Notes under the pieces: generated by a model
Seen by the model: only the letters and a program-made list of their open reading frames with translations
Told to the model about the DNA's origin: nothing
Databases searched by the model: none
Made by a program: the position numbers and the translations under genes
Assembly (NCBI GenBank): GCA_004555155.1
Contig: SFJH01000017.1
Span: forward strand, 1-64,000
DNA: 64,000 nt
Reading direction: 5' to 3'
Origin: Clostridiales bacterium
GTDB lineage: Bacteria > Bacillota > Clostridia > Christensenellales > Aristaeellaceae
Shown: positions 26,125 to 34,644 of the stretch, piece by piece
How the letters are laid out: every line of letters begins with the position of its first letter
How positions within the stretch are numbered: the stretch's first letter is position 1

Positions 26125-26507
26125 GGGCGCGACGGCGAAGCGTCGGAGTCCCGCCCCGCTGGACGCGGCGGTGCAGCGTTGCAGTCCCGCCCCGCTGGGC
26201 GCAGAAGCGAAACGGCGGAGTGCCGCCCCACTGGGCGCGACGGCGAAGCGGCGAAGTGCCGCCCCGCCGGGCGCAACGGCTAAGCGTTGCAGTGCCGCCA
26301 CGTTGGATGCGGCGGCGCAGCGTTGCAACGTCGCCCCGCCGGGCGCAGAGGCGCAGCGTCGGAGTGCCGCCCCGCTGGACGCAGAGGCGAAGCGTCGCCC
26401 CGCCGGGCGCGACGGCGAAGCGGCGCAATGTCGACCCGCTGGACGCGTCGAAGTACATTCTCGCCGCCCGCAGCGCGCTGGAGGGCGGAATCTTCGACGC
26501 GGAGTAG
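26125..26507 (+). repeat. 36-bp tandem array plus a duplicate of the GTPase gene 3' end
   Basis: Units of 36 bp start at 26125, 26161, 26197, 26233, 26269, 26305 and 26341; the eighth (26377) has lost 8 bp and the ninth starts at 26405. The unit (GGGCGCGACGGCGAAGCG...) equals codons 616-627 of the GTPase gene (25969-26004). From 26405 to 26507 the sequence repeats 25969-26071 through the stop codon with only four differences, each synonymous (Asp, Ile, Ala, and TAG for TAA). Different frames across the array are open and encode 12-residue repeats, but no ribosome binding site is evident. Confidence 0.85.
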
Positions 26508-26643
26508 GGGCGGGGCGTTTCCAGCGGCCCGGCGTTTTTTTCGACAAATTTTGCCGCGCAGGCAGGGGTTTGGGCGCGAAAGCGCGAATTGATCAAGGTT
26601 CTGAAAATGCGGAAGGACCGTTCGGAGAAGGGGGGAGCGTCCG

Positions 26644-27582
26644 TTGCTGAGGATCCGGTTTCTGAATGTGGGAGACGGCGACGCGATTCTGGTAGAGGAG
26701 CTCTCCGGCGACCGCGCGTTTCGCATGCTGATCGACGCGGGGCGGGAGAGCGCGTCCGCGCCCTTCGGCAGCTGCGCGGAGCTGCTGCGCCGGGCGGGCG
26801 TGTCCCATCTGAACCGGCTGGTGATCACCCATCTGCACGCGGATCACATCGGCGGCGTGGCGGAGGTGCTGAACGCCGCAGCGGTGGACGAGCTGATCTC
26901 CGGCTACATCCCGCTGAACGCCGGCGCGCAGATCCCCTGGGACGCGGGCGCGGGGAAGGCCGTGCGGGGGATGATCCTCTGCGTGAACCGGTGGTCGGCG
27001 GACGTGGCGCGGCTCAGGGCGCAGGGCGGGCGGTGCACGGAGCTGTACGCTTCCTGGCGCGGCGTGCGGCTGACCCCGATGCTGACGGCGGACTTTCTCG
27101 TGCCCGATGTGCGGGCGCTGCGGCTGCAGCGGCAGGTCTGGAACCACATGCTGGAGCCGCGCCCGGTGCCCGGGGCGCGCAAGCTGAGGGCGTCGCGGCT
27201 GCGCAATCCCAACTCGCTGCGGGTGCGCCTGCACTACGCCGGCCGGCGGATCGAGCTGCCCGGCGACTGCTACGGCAGCGTCTGGGAGGACGAGGCCGAG
27301 CCCTGCGACATCCTGAAGGCGCCCCACCACGGCGACGACAAGGCCGTGACCGGCGCGCTGCTGGATCGGCTGCGCCCGGCCCATGCGGTGATCAGCTGCA
27401 GCCGAACCTATCAGCCCGCGAAGAACCGGCCCTCCGCCGCGACCATCGCCCGGCTGCGCCGCGCGGGCGCGCAGGTGTGGTATACCGACGCCTTTGACGA
27501 CAAGATCGCTCCGCCCCGGGAGTGGCCGTGGGTGGACTTCGCCATTCTGGACGACGGCGGCGTCATTCCGCCCGGGGAGTGA
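26644..27582 (+). CDS. MBL-fold hydrolase (ComEC/Rec2 C-terminal-like)
   Basis: The 312-residue protein begins at TTG 26644 behind AAGGGGGGAGCG. LRIRFLNVGDGDAILVEE and VITHLHADHIGG (the zinc-binding HxHxDH motif) identify a metallo-beta-lactamase fold like the free-standing versions of the ComEC C-terminal domain. KAPHHGDDKA later in the protein supplies a further metal ligand. There is no signal peptide or membrane helix. It could be a nuclease or phosphodiesterase. It lies 61 bp from a separate pyrophosphatase promoter and is probably monocistronic. Confidence 0.8.
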   Translation: MLRIRFLNVGDGDAILVEELSGDRAFRMLIDAGRESASAPFGSCAELLRRAGVSHLNRLVITHLHADHIGGVAEVLNAAAVDELISGYIPLNAGAQIPWDAGAGKAVRGMILCVNRWSADVARLRAQGGRCTELYASWRGVRLTPMLTADFLVPDVRALRLQRQVWNHMLEPRPVPGARKLRASRLRNPNSLRVRLHYAGRRIELPGDCYGSVWEDEAEPCDILKAPHHGDDKAVTGALLDRLRPAHAVISCSRTYQPAKNRPSAATIARLRRAGAQVWYTDAFDDKIAPPREWPWVDFAILDDGGVIPPGE

Positions 27583-27617
27583 GTTTTTCCGGAAGAGCGC
27601 AGGAATTCGCGCCGGGC

Positions 27618-27647
27618 TTGTCGAATAGTACATCCAACGGTGATTAT
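27618..27647 (+). promoter_or_regulatory. Possible promoter of the pyrophosphatase gene
   Basis: TTGTCG (27618-27623), 18 bp, GATTAT (27642-27647), 20 bp before the start codon. This is a weak match and is offered because the upstream gene has no clear terminator. Confidence 0.35.
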
Positions 27648-27666
27648 GGAAAAGGAGTGACTGCCC

Positions 27667-28200
27667 ATGAACCTCTGGCACGATATCCGTCCCGGCCGCA
27701 TGAAATCCGACGACTTCATGGCCGTGATCGAAATTGAGAAGGGCTCCAAAAACAAGTACGAGATGGACAAGGAGACCGGCGCGCTGCGGCTGGACCGCAT
27801 CCTGTACACCTCCACCCACTACCCGGCCAACTACGGCTTCATCCCCCGCACCTATGCCGACGACAACGATCCGCTGGACGTGCTGGTGCTGTGCAGCGAG
27901 ACCATCCGCCCCATGAGCCTGGTGCGGGTGTATCCCATCGGCTATTTTGCCATGAAGGACGGCAACGCCATGGACGAGAAGATCCTGGCCGTGCCCTTCG
28001 GCGACCCCGTGTACAACACCTACCACGACGTGTTCGACCTGCCCAGCCACATCGCCGAGGAGATCAGCCACTTCTTCAACGTCTACAAGAGCCTGGAGGG
28101 CGACAAGAACGTGGAGATCGCCGGCGTGTACGGCCGCGAGGAGACCATCCAGGTCATCCAGCGCTGCTACGACCGGTATATCGAGAAGTTCTGCCGGTAG
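27667..28200 (+). CDS. ppa: Inorganic pyrophosphatase (family I)
   Basis: The 177-residue protein starts at ATG 27667 behind AAAAGGAGTGACTGCCC. The family signature YADDNDPLDVLVL (metal-binding Asp residues) is present with IEIEKGSKNKYEMDKETG and HYPANYGFIPRTY. It hydrolyses pyrophosphate released by biosynthetic reactions, in the cytosol, with Mg2+. Length matches the bacterial family. A strong terminator follows. Confidence 0.95.
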   Translation: MNLWHDIRPGRMKSDDFMAVIEIEKGSKNKYEMDKETGALRLDRILYTSTHYPANYGFIPRTYADDNDPLDVLVLCSETIRPMSLVRVYPIGYFAMKDGNAMDEKILAVPFGDPVYNTYHDVFDLPSHIAEEISHFFNVYKSLEGDKNVEIAGVYGREETIQVIQRCYDRYIEKFCR

Positions 28201-28210
28201 AGCGCGGCGC

Positions 28211-28247
28211 AAAAAAATCCAACCGAAGCGAATCGGTTGGATTTTTT
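28211..28247 (+). terminator. Intrinsic terminator of the pyrophosphatase gene
   Basis: AAAAAAATCCAACCG, loop, CGGTTGGATTTTTT (28211-28247), bidirectional. Its right arm (TCGGTTGGATTTTTT, 28233-28247) recurs at 28474-28488 beyond the dispersed element described next. Confidence 0.9.
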
Positions 28248-28488
28248 GCGTGTCAAAAAAGGATTTCTGACACTTTCGATGAAACTCTGAGGATTTTCAT
28301 CGAGCAGGAGGAAGACCTTCGGAAATCTGAAAATCTCACGATTTTCCGGGCGATTTCCTGACGGAAGGTGTTCTTTTTCCGCCGCTGTCGCTTGCGGAAA
28401 AAGTCGGGCGCGCCGTACACGCCGCCGCGCCCGATTTTTCAGGCGGTTCTGCAGAGGTTTTCTGACAGTCTGTTCGGTTGGATTTTTT
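28248..28488 (+). repeat. Dispersed intergenic element, copy 1
   Basis: About 225 bp: GCGTGTCAAAAAAGG, then a hairpin CGATGAAA(C/A)TC/GATTTTCATCG (about 28279-28305), a shared block (CGGAAATCTGAAAATCTCAC, about 28319-28338), GATTTCCTGACGGAAG, a second hairpin (TTTTTCCGC...GCGGAAAAA) and the end block AGGCGGTTCTGCAG (28441-28454). The half terminator is repeated at its right edge. Related copies are at 31.6, 31.9, 36.1 and 38.95 kb. No coding sequence is apparent. Confidence 0.75.
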
Positions 28489-28499
28489 CTGTTCCGGGA

Positions 28500-30551
28500 T
28501 CAGTAGATCACCACGATGGTACCGGCTTCACAGTTTTCATAGATCCACTTCGCGTCCTCCACGCTCAGCCGCACGCAGCCGTGGGAGGCCTTGTGGCCCA
28601 GGTTGTACACGGAGCTGACGCGCAGCGTGCGCTCGTCGCGCTCGCTGAACAGCACGGAGTGGAAGTAGTACGAACCGGTGATGCGCCAGGCGTACTGGGC
28701 CCAGCACTTGAACTTGTAGAAGTAGTGCCAGCGATCCAGCGGCTCGGTGGTGGCGGAGTAGATGCCGGCGGGGGTCAGGTTGCCCAAACCGGTGGAGCAG
28801 ATGAAGGTTTTGATCTGCTCGTAGCGGTGGTCGTCGCCGAGCTGGTAGACGTACACGCGCTGGTCGTCGGTGCTCACCACCAGCTTGTACTTCGTCCAGT
28901 TGCCGATGGCGTCGGCGGAGAACAGCGCCTGCTGGGTGGCCTCGTCGCCCACGCCGGTCACCGGCAGGCCGTTGGCCTCCTGAAACGCCTCCACCGCGCT
29001 GCGGGTGCCGCCGCCGTAGAGGCCGTCCACGCCGCCTGCGGTCAGATAGAACAGGCTGTACAGCCGGCGCTGCAGCCGGAGAATCTCGTCCGCGTCCGCG
29101 CCGGATTCGACGTCGGCGGCATAGCCGATCAGCCCGCCGTCCAGCAGCGCGCGCTGCGCCTCGGCGGAGAGGGTCTCCCGGGGGGCGAACAGCTCGGCGG
29201 AGCCGCTCTCCCGGGCGATCAGGCAGTCGTACAGCCGCGCCAGCGCGCTCTCCAGGTCGCTCCCGTACCTGCCGTCGTCCAGACCGGACAGCAGGCCCAG
29301 ATCGATCAGCGCCCGCTGCACGTCGGCGACCACGCCGCATGCGTCGCCCATCGCGACCGCGTGGGGGGCGAAGTGGGCCGCGGACGGCGCGTCCCCGTCA
29401 AACAGCGCGTCGATGACGGCGCGGTCGGCCGCGCCGGTTTCGGGCAGACCCGCCGCGGACTGGAACATGGCCAGCGCGGAGACGGCGTAATCGTCGAAGC
29501 ACCCGTCGGGCGCGGCGTCCAGATAGCCCAGATTCGCCAGACGGCGCTCCACGCGGGCGGCCTCGCCGCCCTCGTCGCCGGGGTTCACGTCGGTCAGATA
29601 GCTGGAATAATCGTCGGCGAACAGCGCCTCCTGCGTCAGCGATCCGGCCTCGCCGGTGGCGGTCACGCCGAGATCCGCCGCCTGTCCCTGATCGATCAGA
29701 TGCTGCTGGAAGGCCAGCACGGCGGCGGCGGTGTTCTTGCCGTACTGCCCGTCGGCGCGGTCGGACAGGAAGCCCAGCTTGATCAGCCGCTGCTGAAGCG
29801 CCTGCACGTCTTCACCCTTGTCGCCGGTGGACAGCGGCGGGCGCACCGCGGCGGCCTCGTCGGAGAACAGCGCCGCGCGGGTGGCGTCGTCGATCCAGCC
29901 GGTGACCGGCAGTCCGTGCAGCTGCTGGAACGCGCGCGTGGCGGATTCGGACTTGGGGCCGAAGATGCCGTCGGCGGAGCCGGTGAGATAGCCCAGCTCG
30001 ATCAGCCGCTGCTGGATGGCGCGCGCGTCCTCCGGGGACAGGCTCGCGCCGTTCACCTGCGCGTCGTCGCCCTCCACGGGCTGCAGCTCGTCCGCCACGG
30101 GCCCCAGCAGGGCGTTGAGCGTGGCGTCGTCCACCATGCCGGTGGGCTCCAGGCCGCAGTCCGTCTGGAAGTGCTGCAGCGCGGCGGCGGACTGCTGGCC
30201 GAAGACGCCGTCGGCCTCGCCGTCCAGATACTCCAGCTTGATCAGACGCTGCTGCAGATGCATAACAACGGCCTGTCCGCCGCAGGCCAGCGCGGCGGCG
30301 GTGGCCTGATTGACCTCGCCGGTGGGGTTCAGGCCGTTGGCCGACTGGAAGGCGGAGACCGCCCGGGCGGTGGATTCGCCGTAGAGGCCGTCGACGCTGC
30401 CGCCGAGATAGCCCAGCGCAGCCAGCTGCTGCTGCACGCGCTCCACATCCTCTCCCTGCATGCCCGCGGCCAGATTTTCCGCGCAGGCGCAGACGGCGGT
30501 CAGGACCAGCGCCGTCAGCAGCGCCGTGATTCTTTTGAAAGCCTGTTTCAC
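28500..30551 (-). CDS. L,D-transpeptidase (YkuD) with multiple peptidoglycan-binding domains
   Basis: The 683-residue protein starts at GTG 30551, about 11 bases after GATGAGG; a GTG at 30563 overlaps that site. After a signal peptide (ITALLTALVLTAVCACA) come six or seven PG_binding_1 repeats of the form VxxVQQQLAALGYLxGxxDGLYGxxTxxAVxxFQ (residues ~35-520), some degenerate. The C-terminus is a YkuD domain with the catalytic motif SHGCVRLS (Cys nucleophile) and HSVLF. It should cross-link peptidoglycan through 3-3 bonds or attach proteins to the wall. Such a long train of binding domains is unusual. Confidence 0.92.
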   Translation of the reverse strand: MKQAFKRITALLTALVLTAVCACAENLAAGMQGEDVERVQQQLAALGYLGGSVDGLYGESTARAVSAFQSANGLNPTGEVNQATAAALACGGQAVVMHLQQRLIKLEYLDGEADGVFGQQSAAALQHFQTDCGLEPTGMVDDATLNALLGPVADELQPVEGDDAQVNGASLSPEDARAIQQRLIELGYLTGSADGIFGPKSESATRAFQQLHGLPVTGWIDDATRAALFSDEAAAVRPPLSTGDKGEDVQALQQRLIKLGFLSDRADGQYGKNTAAAVLAFQQHLIDQGQAADLGVTATGEAGSLTQEALFADDYSSYLTDVNPGDEGGEAARVERRLANLGYLDAAPDGCFDDYAVSALAMFQSAAGLPETGAADRAVIDALFDGDAPSAAHFAPHAVAMGDACGVVADVQRALIDLGLLSGLDDGRYGSDLESALARLYDCLIARESGSAELFAPRETLSAEAQRALLDGGLIGYAADVESGADADEILRLQRRLYSLFYLTAGGVDGLYGGGTRSAVEAFQEANGLPVTGVGDEATQQALFSADAIGNWTKYKLVVSTDDQRVYVYQLGDDHRYEQIKTFICSTGLGNLTPAGIYSATTEPLDRWHYFYKFKCWAQYAWRITGSYYFHSVLFSERDERTLRVSSVYNLGHKASHGCVRLSVEDAKWIYENCEAGTIVVIY

Positions 30552-30563
30552 GAGTGATAGCAC

Positions 30564-30750
30564 CTCATCTTTCGCATACCCCTAATGATAATCCATTTTG
30601 CATGCGCGCACAAGGGGCGCGGAGACTTTTTACAATCGCCCGGCGCAGGCCTGAGCGCGCGAATTTTTTTCCGGAAAATGGAACCCCGCAACGGTTCATT
30701 TCGTCCAAAAAGCAAACGGATTTTCAGGGGTCACAGAGGGAGGAGATCGC
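30564..30750. other. Divergent intergenic region
   Basis: 187 bp between the divergent transpeptidase and SH3-protein genes. It is AT-rich with A/T runs, so promoters for both genes should lie here, but no -35/-10 pair is clear enough to call. I see no RNA structure beyond short inverted words. Confidence 0.4.
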
Positions 30751-31536
30751 ATGAAGAGGTTTGCGGGATTGCTGATGGCCGCAGTGCTGCTGGCGGTTTG
30801 CCTGACGGCGGTCGCGGAGAATTACAACTATGTCTATTTCACGGGTGCGGCGAATGTGCGCACCGGTCCGGGGCTGAGCTACGCGTCCATCGGCTCGATC
30901 GACAGCGGCTCCACGCTGCCGTATCTGCAGAGCGCGTCCCGGGACAGCCGCGGCGTGACCTGGTACAAGGTGTCGTTCAGCGGCACCACGGGCTGGGCGT
31001 CCTCGAAGCACTGCACGCTCACGAACAGCAGCGGCACGTCGGTGTACGCGTCGGGCGGCAGCACGTCGGTCTACGGCAATTCGTATGTGGACGGCGGCAA
31101 GCTCAGCGGCGCCTGGGTCTGCGCCACGGCGAACGCCAACGTGCGCTCCGGCCCGGGCCTGGGCTACGCGTTGCTGGACGCGATGGAGGAGGGCGAGTAC
31201 GCCGCGTTCCTGGGCAATACGGCCTATGACAGCCGCGGGGTGTGCTGGTACAATGTGAAGTTTGACGGCAGCACGGGCTGGGTGTCCTCGGCGTACACGA
31301 AGGTGACCGGCACGGCCTCGGACGTGTATTATGGATACGTCATGGCTACCGGCGGCGATTCCAACGTCCGCACGGGCGCGGGCCTGGGCTACAGCTCCAT
31401 CGGCTGCCTGTACGAAGGGGAGTCGGCCGCGTATCTGGGCAACTCGATGACGGATGCGCGCGGGGTGCTGTGGTATCAGATCAGCTTCGACGGCCGCAGC
31501 GCCTGGGTATCCTCCAGATATACGACGCTGTATTGA
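30751..31536 (+). CDS. Secreted protein with three bacterial SH3 domains
   Basis: The 261-residue protein starts at ATG 30751 behind GAGGGAGGAGATCGC. A signal peptide (FAGLLMAAVLLAVCLTAVA) is followed by three SH3b repeats, each with the pattern NVRTGPGLxYxSIG ... SRGVTWYKVSFxGxTGWxSS (residues ~30-90, 120-180, 200-261). It has no enzymatic domain and no anchor. SH3b domains bind peptidoglycan, so this is probably a wall-binding accessory protein for the divergently encoded L,D-transpeptidase (inference from neighbourhood). Confidence 0.85.
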   Translation: MKRFAGLLMAAVLLAVCLTAVAENYNYVYFTGAANVRTGPGLSYASIGSIDSGSTLPYLQSASRDSRGVTWYKVSFSGTTGWASSKHCTLTNSSGTSVYASGGSTSVYGNSYVDGGKLSGAWVCATANANVRSGPGLGYALLDAMEEGEYAAFLGNTAYDSRGVCWYNVKFDGSTGWVSSAYTKVTGTASDVYYGYVMATGGDSNVRTGAGLGYSSIGCLYEGESAAYLGNSMTDARGVLWYQISFDGRSAWVSSRYTTLY

Positions 31537-31561
31537 CAGAAGCGGGGATGCGTCCCCGTCA

Positions 31562-31848
31562 GACCGCGCGAAAAACCAGCCGGGTGTGCACCGGCTGGTT
31601 TTTGCGTGTCAAAAAAGTCTTTTTGATACGCTCCATGAAAATCCGAGGATGTTCATGGAGCGGGAGGAGGACTGCGGAAATCTGAAAATCTCACGGTTTT
31701 CCGGGCGGTTTCCTGACCGAAGGGATCTTGCGCCTGCGGAAAGAGACGGGCGCGCCGTACACGCCGCCGTGGCCGATTGCACAGGCGGTTCCGCGCAGGG
31801 TTTTCGACCGCGCGAAAAACCAGCCGGGTGTGCACCGGCTGGTTTTTC
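31562..31848 (+). repeat. Dispersed element, copy 2, between two identical terminators
   Basis: A 42-bp segment containing the terminator AAAAACCAGCCGG-TGTGCA-CCGGCTGGTTTTT occurs twice and identically, at 31562-31603 and 31806-31847. Between the copies lies the element: GCGTGTCAAAAAAG, a hairpin CTCCATGAAAATC/GATGTTCATGGAG (about 31631-31659) whose stem differs from copy 1 by compensated bases, the CGGAAATCTGAAAATCTCAC block (31675-31694), and GCCGATTGCACAGGCGGTTCC (about 31774-31794). The first terminator ends the SH3-protein gene. Confidence 0.85.
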
Positions 31849-31885
31849 TGTACTGCGCCAGCTTTGAAATGGAACCTCGCGCTTT

Positions 31886-32104
31886 CTTGCAAAAGAACGA
31901 TCTGGGAATCCGGAAACCTCCGGATTCCCAGATCGTTGCGCCGCCGTGGCCGATTGCGCAGGCGGTTCCGCGCAAAGCTTTTTCGATAGCCGGGGAGCAT
32001 CCGGCGGGTTCTGCACTGCGTCCACTCCGTCCCGGAGCGCTGGACCGCTCCCGTTTTGCAAAAGAACGGTCTGGGAATCCGGAATTTCCGGATTCCCAGA
32101 CCGC
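31886..32104 (+). repeat. Dispersed element, truncated copy 3, between two duplicated palindromes
   Basis: Palindrome 1 (31896-31937) has an 18-bp perfect stem, AACGATCTGGGAATCCGG, with a 6-nt loop. Palindrome 2 (32068-32102) has GGTCTGGGAATCCGG, in which one A-T pair is replaced by G-C on both arms. Both are preceded by TTGCAAAAGAACG. Between them is only the right end of the element (CGCCGTGGCCGATTGCGCAG, from about 31941). No gene is visible in 31850-32125. Confidence 0.8.
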
Positions 32105-32125
32105 AGGCGATTGTCCCCGAAAGAG

Positions 32126-32148
32126 ATCGGGAGGGCCGCAACCCTCCC
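32126..32148 (-). terminator. Hairpin after the sugar isomerase-like gene
   Basis: GGGAGGG-CCGCAA-CCCTCCC lies about 30 bp downstream of the stop (32176) of the minus-strand gene. The T-tract is poor (ATCTCTTTC), so termination is plausible but not certain. Confidence 0.5.
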
Positions 32149-32175
32149 GCATGGAAATCGCGCCCGACCGCTGCG

Positions 32176-33015
32176 TCAGTCCAGCTCGGATACGATCTTC
32201 TTCAGCACCTTCAGACCGCTGCGGAGCGCGGGCAGGTTGTCCTCCATGCCCTCGAATTCCAGCGACAGCCAGCCGTCGTAGCCGTTCTCGCGGAGGATCT
32301 TCACGCACTCCTTCACCGGCACCACGCCGTGGCCCACGACCGTGCCGCGCAGGAACGCGCCGCCGCGGGTGGGGAACCACTCGTCGCTGGGCTGCTCCTT
32401 CTTCACCAGGAAATCCTTCGCGTGGGCGTGTACCGCATACGGCGCGGCGATGGGCAGCGCGTGGGTCGGCCATTCGTCCGCGCACAGGAAGTTGCCCATG
32501 TCCACCAGCCAGCGGTAGTTCGGATGGTTCACCGCCAGCATCAGCTCCTCCACGCGATGGCTGTCCTGCATCACGTAGCCGTGGTTTTCCGTGCAGGTGA
32601 TCACGCCCCTGGACTGCGCGTACTCCGCCACCTCGCGGATATCGGCGGCGGTGCGCTCGATGATCTCGCGCCAGGGCACGTCCCGGCGCCAGGTCACGTC
32701 GTGGCGCATCACCTTCACGCCCAGAATCGCGGCCACGTCCACCTGGCCCTTCAGCCGCGCCACCTCGTTTTCATGCGCCAGAAAGTCCGCGCCCACGGTG
32801 TAGGCCGCGATCGGCAGGCCGATTTCGTCGCAGTGCGCGCGGATGGCCCGGGCCAGCGCCTCCACGCTCTCGGCAGGCTGTACCTCGGTGCTCAGGTCGA
32901 TGAATTCAATGCCCTCGAACCCCATTTCCCTGGCGATATCGCAAATCTGGAAATAGTTCGCGCCGGTATCGCGCAAATACTTGGAGAAGCTGTAGCTGCT
33001 TACGCCGATTTTCAT
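32176..33015 (-). CDS. Sugar phosphate isomerase/epimerase-like TIM-barrel protein
   Basis: The 279-residue protein belongs to the xylose isomerase-like TIM barrel (AP endonuclease family 2) group: MKIGVSSYSFSKYL at the start, MGFEGIEFIDL, ITCTENHGYVMQ, LVDMGNFLCADEW and LSLEFEGMEDN supply the metal-binding Glu, His and Asp positions of the family. Start ATG 33015 has AGGAGGGTATTTT upstream. The substrate cannot be assigned; relatives act on keto-sugars, inositols or hydroxypyruvate. It is cytosolic and apparently monocistronic. Confidence 0.82.
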   Translation of the reverse strand: MKIGVSSYSFSKYLRDTGANYFQICDIAREMGFEGIEFIDLSTEVQPAESVEALARAIRAHCDEIGLPIAAYTVGADFLAHENEVARLKGQVDVAAILGVKVMRHDVTWRRDVPWREIIERTAADIREVAEYAQSRGVITCTENHGYVMQDSHRVEELMLAVNHPNYRWLVDMGNFLCADEWPTHALPIAAPYAVHAHAKDFLVKKEQPSDEWFPTRGGAFLRGTVVGHGVVPVKECVKILRENGYDGWLSLEFEGMEDNLPALRSGLKVLKKIVSELD

Positions 33016-33095
33016 AAAATACCCTCCTGATTCATCCGCCGCGGCCTGGCGCGGTGGTGATTTTCATTTTCTGCATGTGTATTTCGCGCCTGTGC

Positions 33096-33129
33096 GAAAA
33101 ATGCCTCCACGGGAAATCGCGGAGGCATT
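33096..33129 (-). terminator. Terminator of the coiled-coil protein gene
   Basis: On the minus strand AATGCCTCC...GGAGGCATT is followed by TTTTCG. It lies 7 bp after the stop codon at 33136. Confidence 0.8.
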
Positions 33130-33135
33130 GCATGA

Positions 33136-34557
33136 TCAACCTTCGACCTCGATGGTCACCGGCACGCGGCTGGTCAGCTGGACGCTGCCGTCCTCGTTGT
33201 ACACGGTGGACACCAGCTCGCCCTGGTAAGCGCCCGCGCTCAGCGGCTCGCTCAGCGTGAACGCGTCCACGCGATCGCCGGGGTTCAGCGGCTCGGAGCG
33301 GTACAGCTCGCGGCCCTCGGCTTCCAGCGTCAGCACCACGGTATTGCCGCTGACGGTGGTGTTCTCATAATTGCAGGTTGCGCTCACGCCGTCGCCGGCC
33401 ACGGTGACGACCGCGGACACGGACGTGGCGATGTGCGCCTCGCCGTCTACCAGCTCGCGGGACAGCAGATAGGCCTGCAGCTCCGCCAGACGGCGCTCAT
33501 ACGCCTCGCGGGCCAGATCCAGCTCCGCGCCGATGGCGTCGGATTCCTCCTTCGCCGTCGCCAGCTGGGTCTCCAGCTGCGCCAGCGCGGCGGCGCCGCT
33601 CTCGCTCTGGGCGTCCAGCTCCGCGATCTGCGCTTCCAGATCGGCGATGACGGCGTTGGCGGCGTCCAGCTCGGACTGGCGGCTGGCCAGCTCGGTCTGG
33701 GCTTCGGCCAGCGATTCGCGCTGCGCGGACAGCTCCTCGGACACGGCGGTCAGATCGGCGATGGCGGCGTTCAGCTGCTCCTCCAGCGCCGCGATGCCGG
33801 CCAGCTTCTCCGCGTCGGACGCGGTGCTCTCCAGGATCTCGGCCAGCTGGCGGTTCAGCGCGTTCACCTCGGCGCTCAGATCGGCCTCGACGGCGGGCGC
33901 GGTTTCCGGCGCGGGGGTCGCCTGGGCCGCGGGGGTTTCCGCGGGCTCGGGCGTGCTGCCCAGCTCCGCCAGACGGGCCTCGGCGTCGCGCAGCGCGCTC
34001 TCCAGCTCGGTCACCTTCGCCTCAAACTCGGCCACGGCGGCCTCCAGGGCCTCCGCGTCGGAGCCGTCGGCCAGCGCGGCCTCCAGCTCGGCCACGCGGG
34101 CCTTGAACTCGGCCAAGGCGGTCTCCAGCTCGCCGCTTTCGCCCACCTCTGCGGTCTGGGCCTGCAGGGCTTCGACCTTTTCGCGTTCGCCCTCCAGCTC
34201 GGACTGGGCGGCGGCCAGCTCGGTCTGAGCGCCCTCCAGCTCGGTCTGGGCGGCGGTCAGCTCGGTCTGAGCGCCCACCAGCTCGGTCTGGGCGGCTTCC
34301 AGTTCGCCGGTCAGGCTCTCGACCTCGGTCTGGGCGGCGGTCAGCTCGGTGTTCAGGCGATCCAGCTCGGACTGGGCGGCTTCCAGGTCGCTTTGCAGAG
34401 AAGCGGAATTGTCCTGCGCCTCGACAAGCTGCGCGTTCACGGCGGCATAGTCGGCCTTGCTGGCGGCCAGCTGATTTCTGAAGATCACCACGCCGGCCAC
34501 AGAGAGAATCAGCAGCACGATCAGCACAATCAACCAAATCTTGTTCTTGCGATCCAT
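33136..34557 (-). CDS. Membrane-anchored long coiled-coil protein
   Basis: The 473-residue protein starts at ATG 34557 behind AGGGAGGCTTTTCC. An N-terminal membrane helix (IWLIVLIVLLILSVAGVVIF) is followed by about 330 residues of heptad-rich coiled coil with near-perfect seven-residue repeats (AAQTELxGAQTELTAAQTELEG), interrupted by a short Pro-rich hinge (STPEPAETPAAQATPAPETA). The last ~110 residues are a beta-rich globular domain with TVAGDGVSATCNYEN. The coil probably projects into the wall space as a spacer. The DNA of the repeat is 21-bp periodic. No enzyme motif is seen. Confidence 0.8.
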   Translation of the reverse strand: MDRKNKIWLIVLIVLLILSVAGVVIFRNQLAASKADYAAVNAQLVEAQDNSASLQSDLEAAQSELDRLNTELTAAQTEVESLTGELEAAQTELVGAQTELTAAQTELEGAQTELAAAQSELEGEREKVEALQAQTAEVGESGELETALAEFKARVAELEAALADGSDAEALEAAVAEFEAKVTELESALRDAEARLAELGSTPEPAETPAAQATPAPETAPAVEADLSAEVNALNRQLAEILESTASDAEKLAGIAALEEQLNAAIADLTAVSEELSAQRESLAEAQTELASRQSELDAANAVIADLEAQIAELDAQSESGAAALAQLETQLATAKEESDAIGAELDLAREAYERRLAELQAYLLSRELVDGEAHIATSVSAVVTVAGDGVSATCNYENTTVSGNTVVLTLEAEGRELYRSEPLNPGDRVDAFTLSEPLSAGAYQGELVSTVYNEDGSVQLTSRVPVTIEVEG

Positions 34558-34580
34558 GGAAAAGCCTCCCTAGATGATTG

Positions 34581-34603
34581 CTATATTCCCTCTAAGTATA
34601 GCA
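34581..34603 (-). promoter_or_regulatory. Extended -10 promoter inside an inverted repeat
   Basis: On the minus strand TGCTATACT (TATACT at 34601-34596) is an extended -10 upstream of the coiled-coil gene. It lies within GCTATA-N11-TATAGC (34581-34603), a possible operator. TTGACA occurs further upstream at a poor spacing. Confidence 0.5.
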
Positions 34604-34644
34604 TAAATTCTTTGAAAAAAATAGCCCCAAATACGAATTTTGTG

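Noticed and set aside
26125..26440. CRISPR array with 36-bp repeats
   Set aside because: The 36-bp units are tandem without spacers and are derived from the end of the GTPase gene.
28368..30557. 729-codon plus-strand frame opposite the L,D-transpeptidase
   Set aside because: It is antisense to a gene with a SHGCVRLS active site and repeated peptidoglycan-binding domains.
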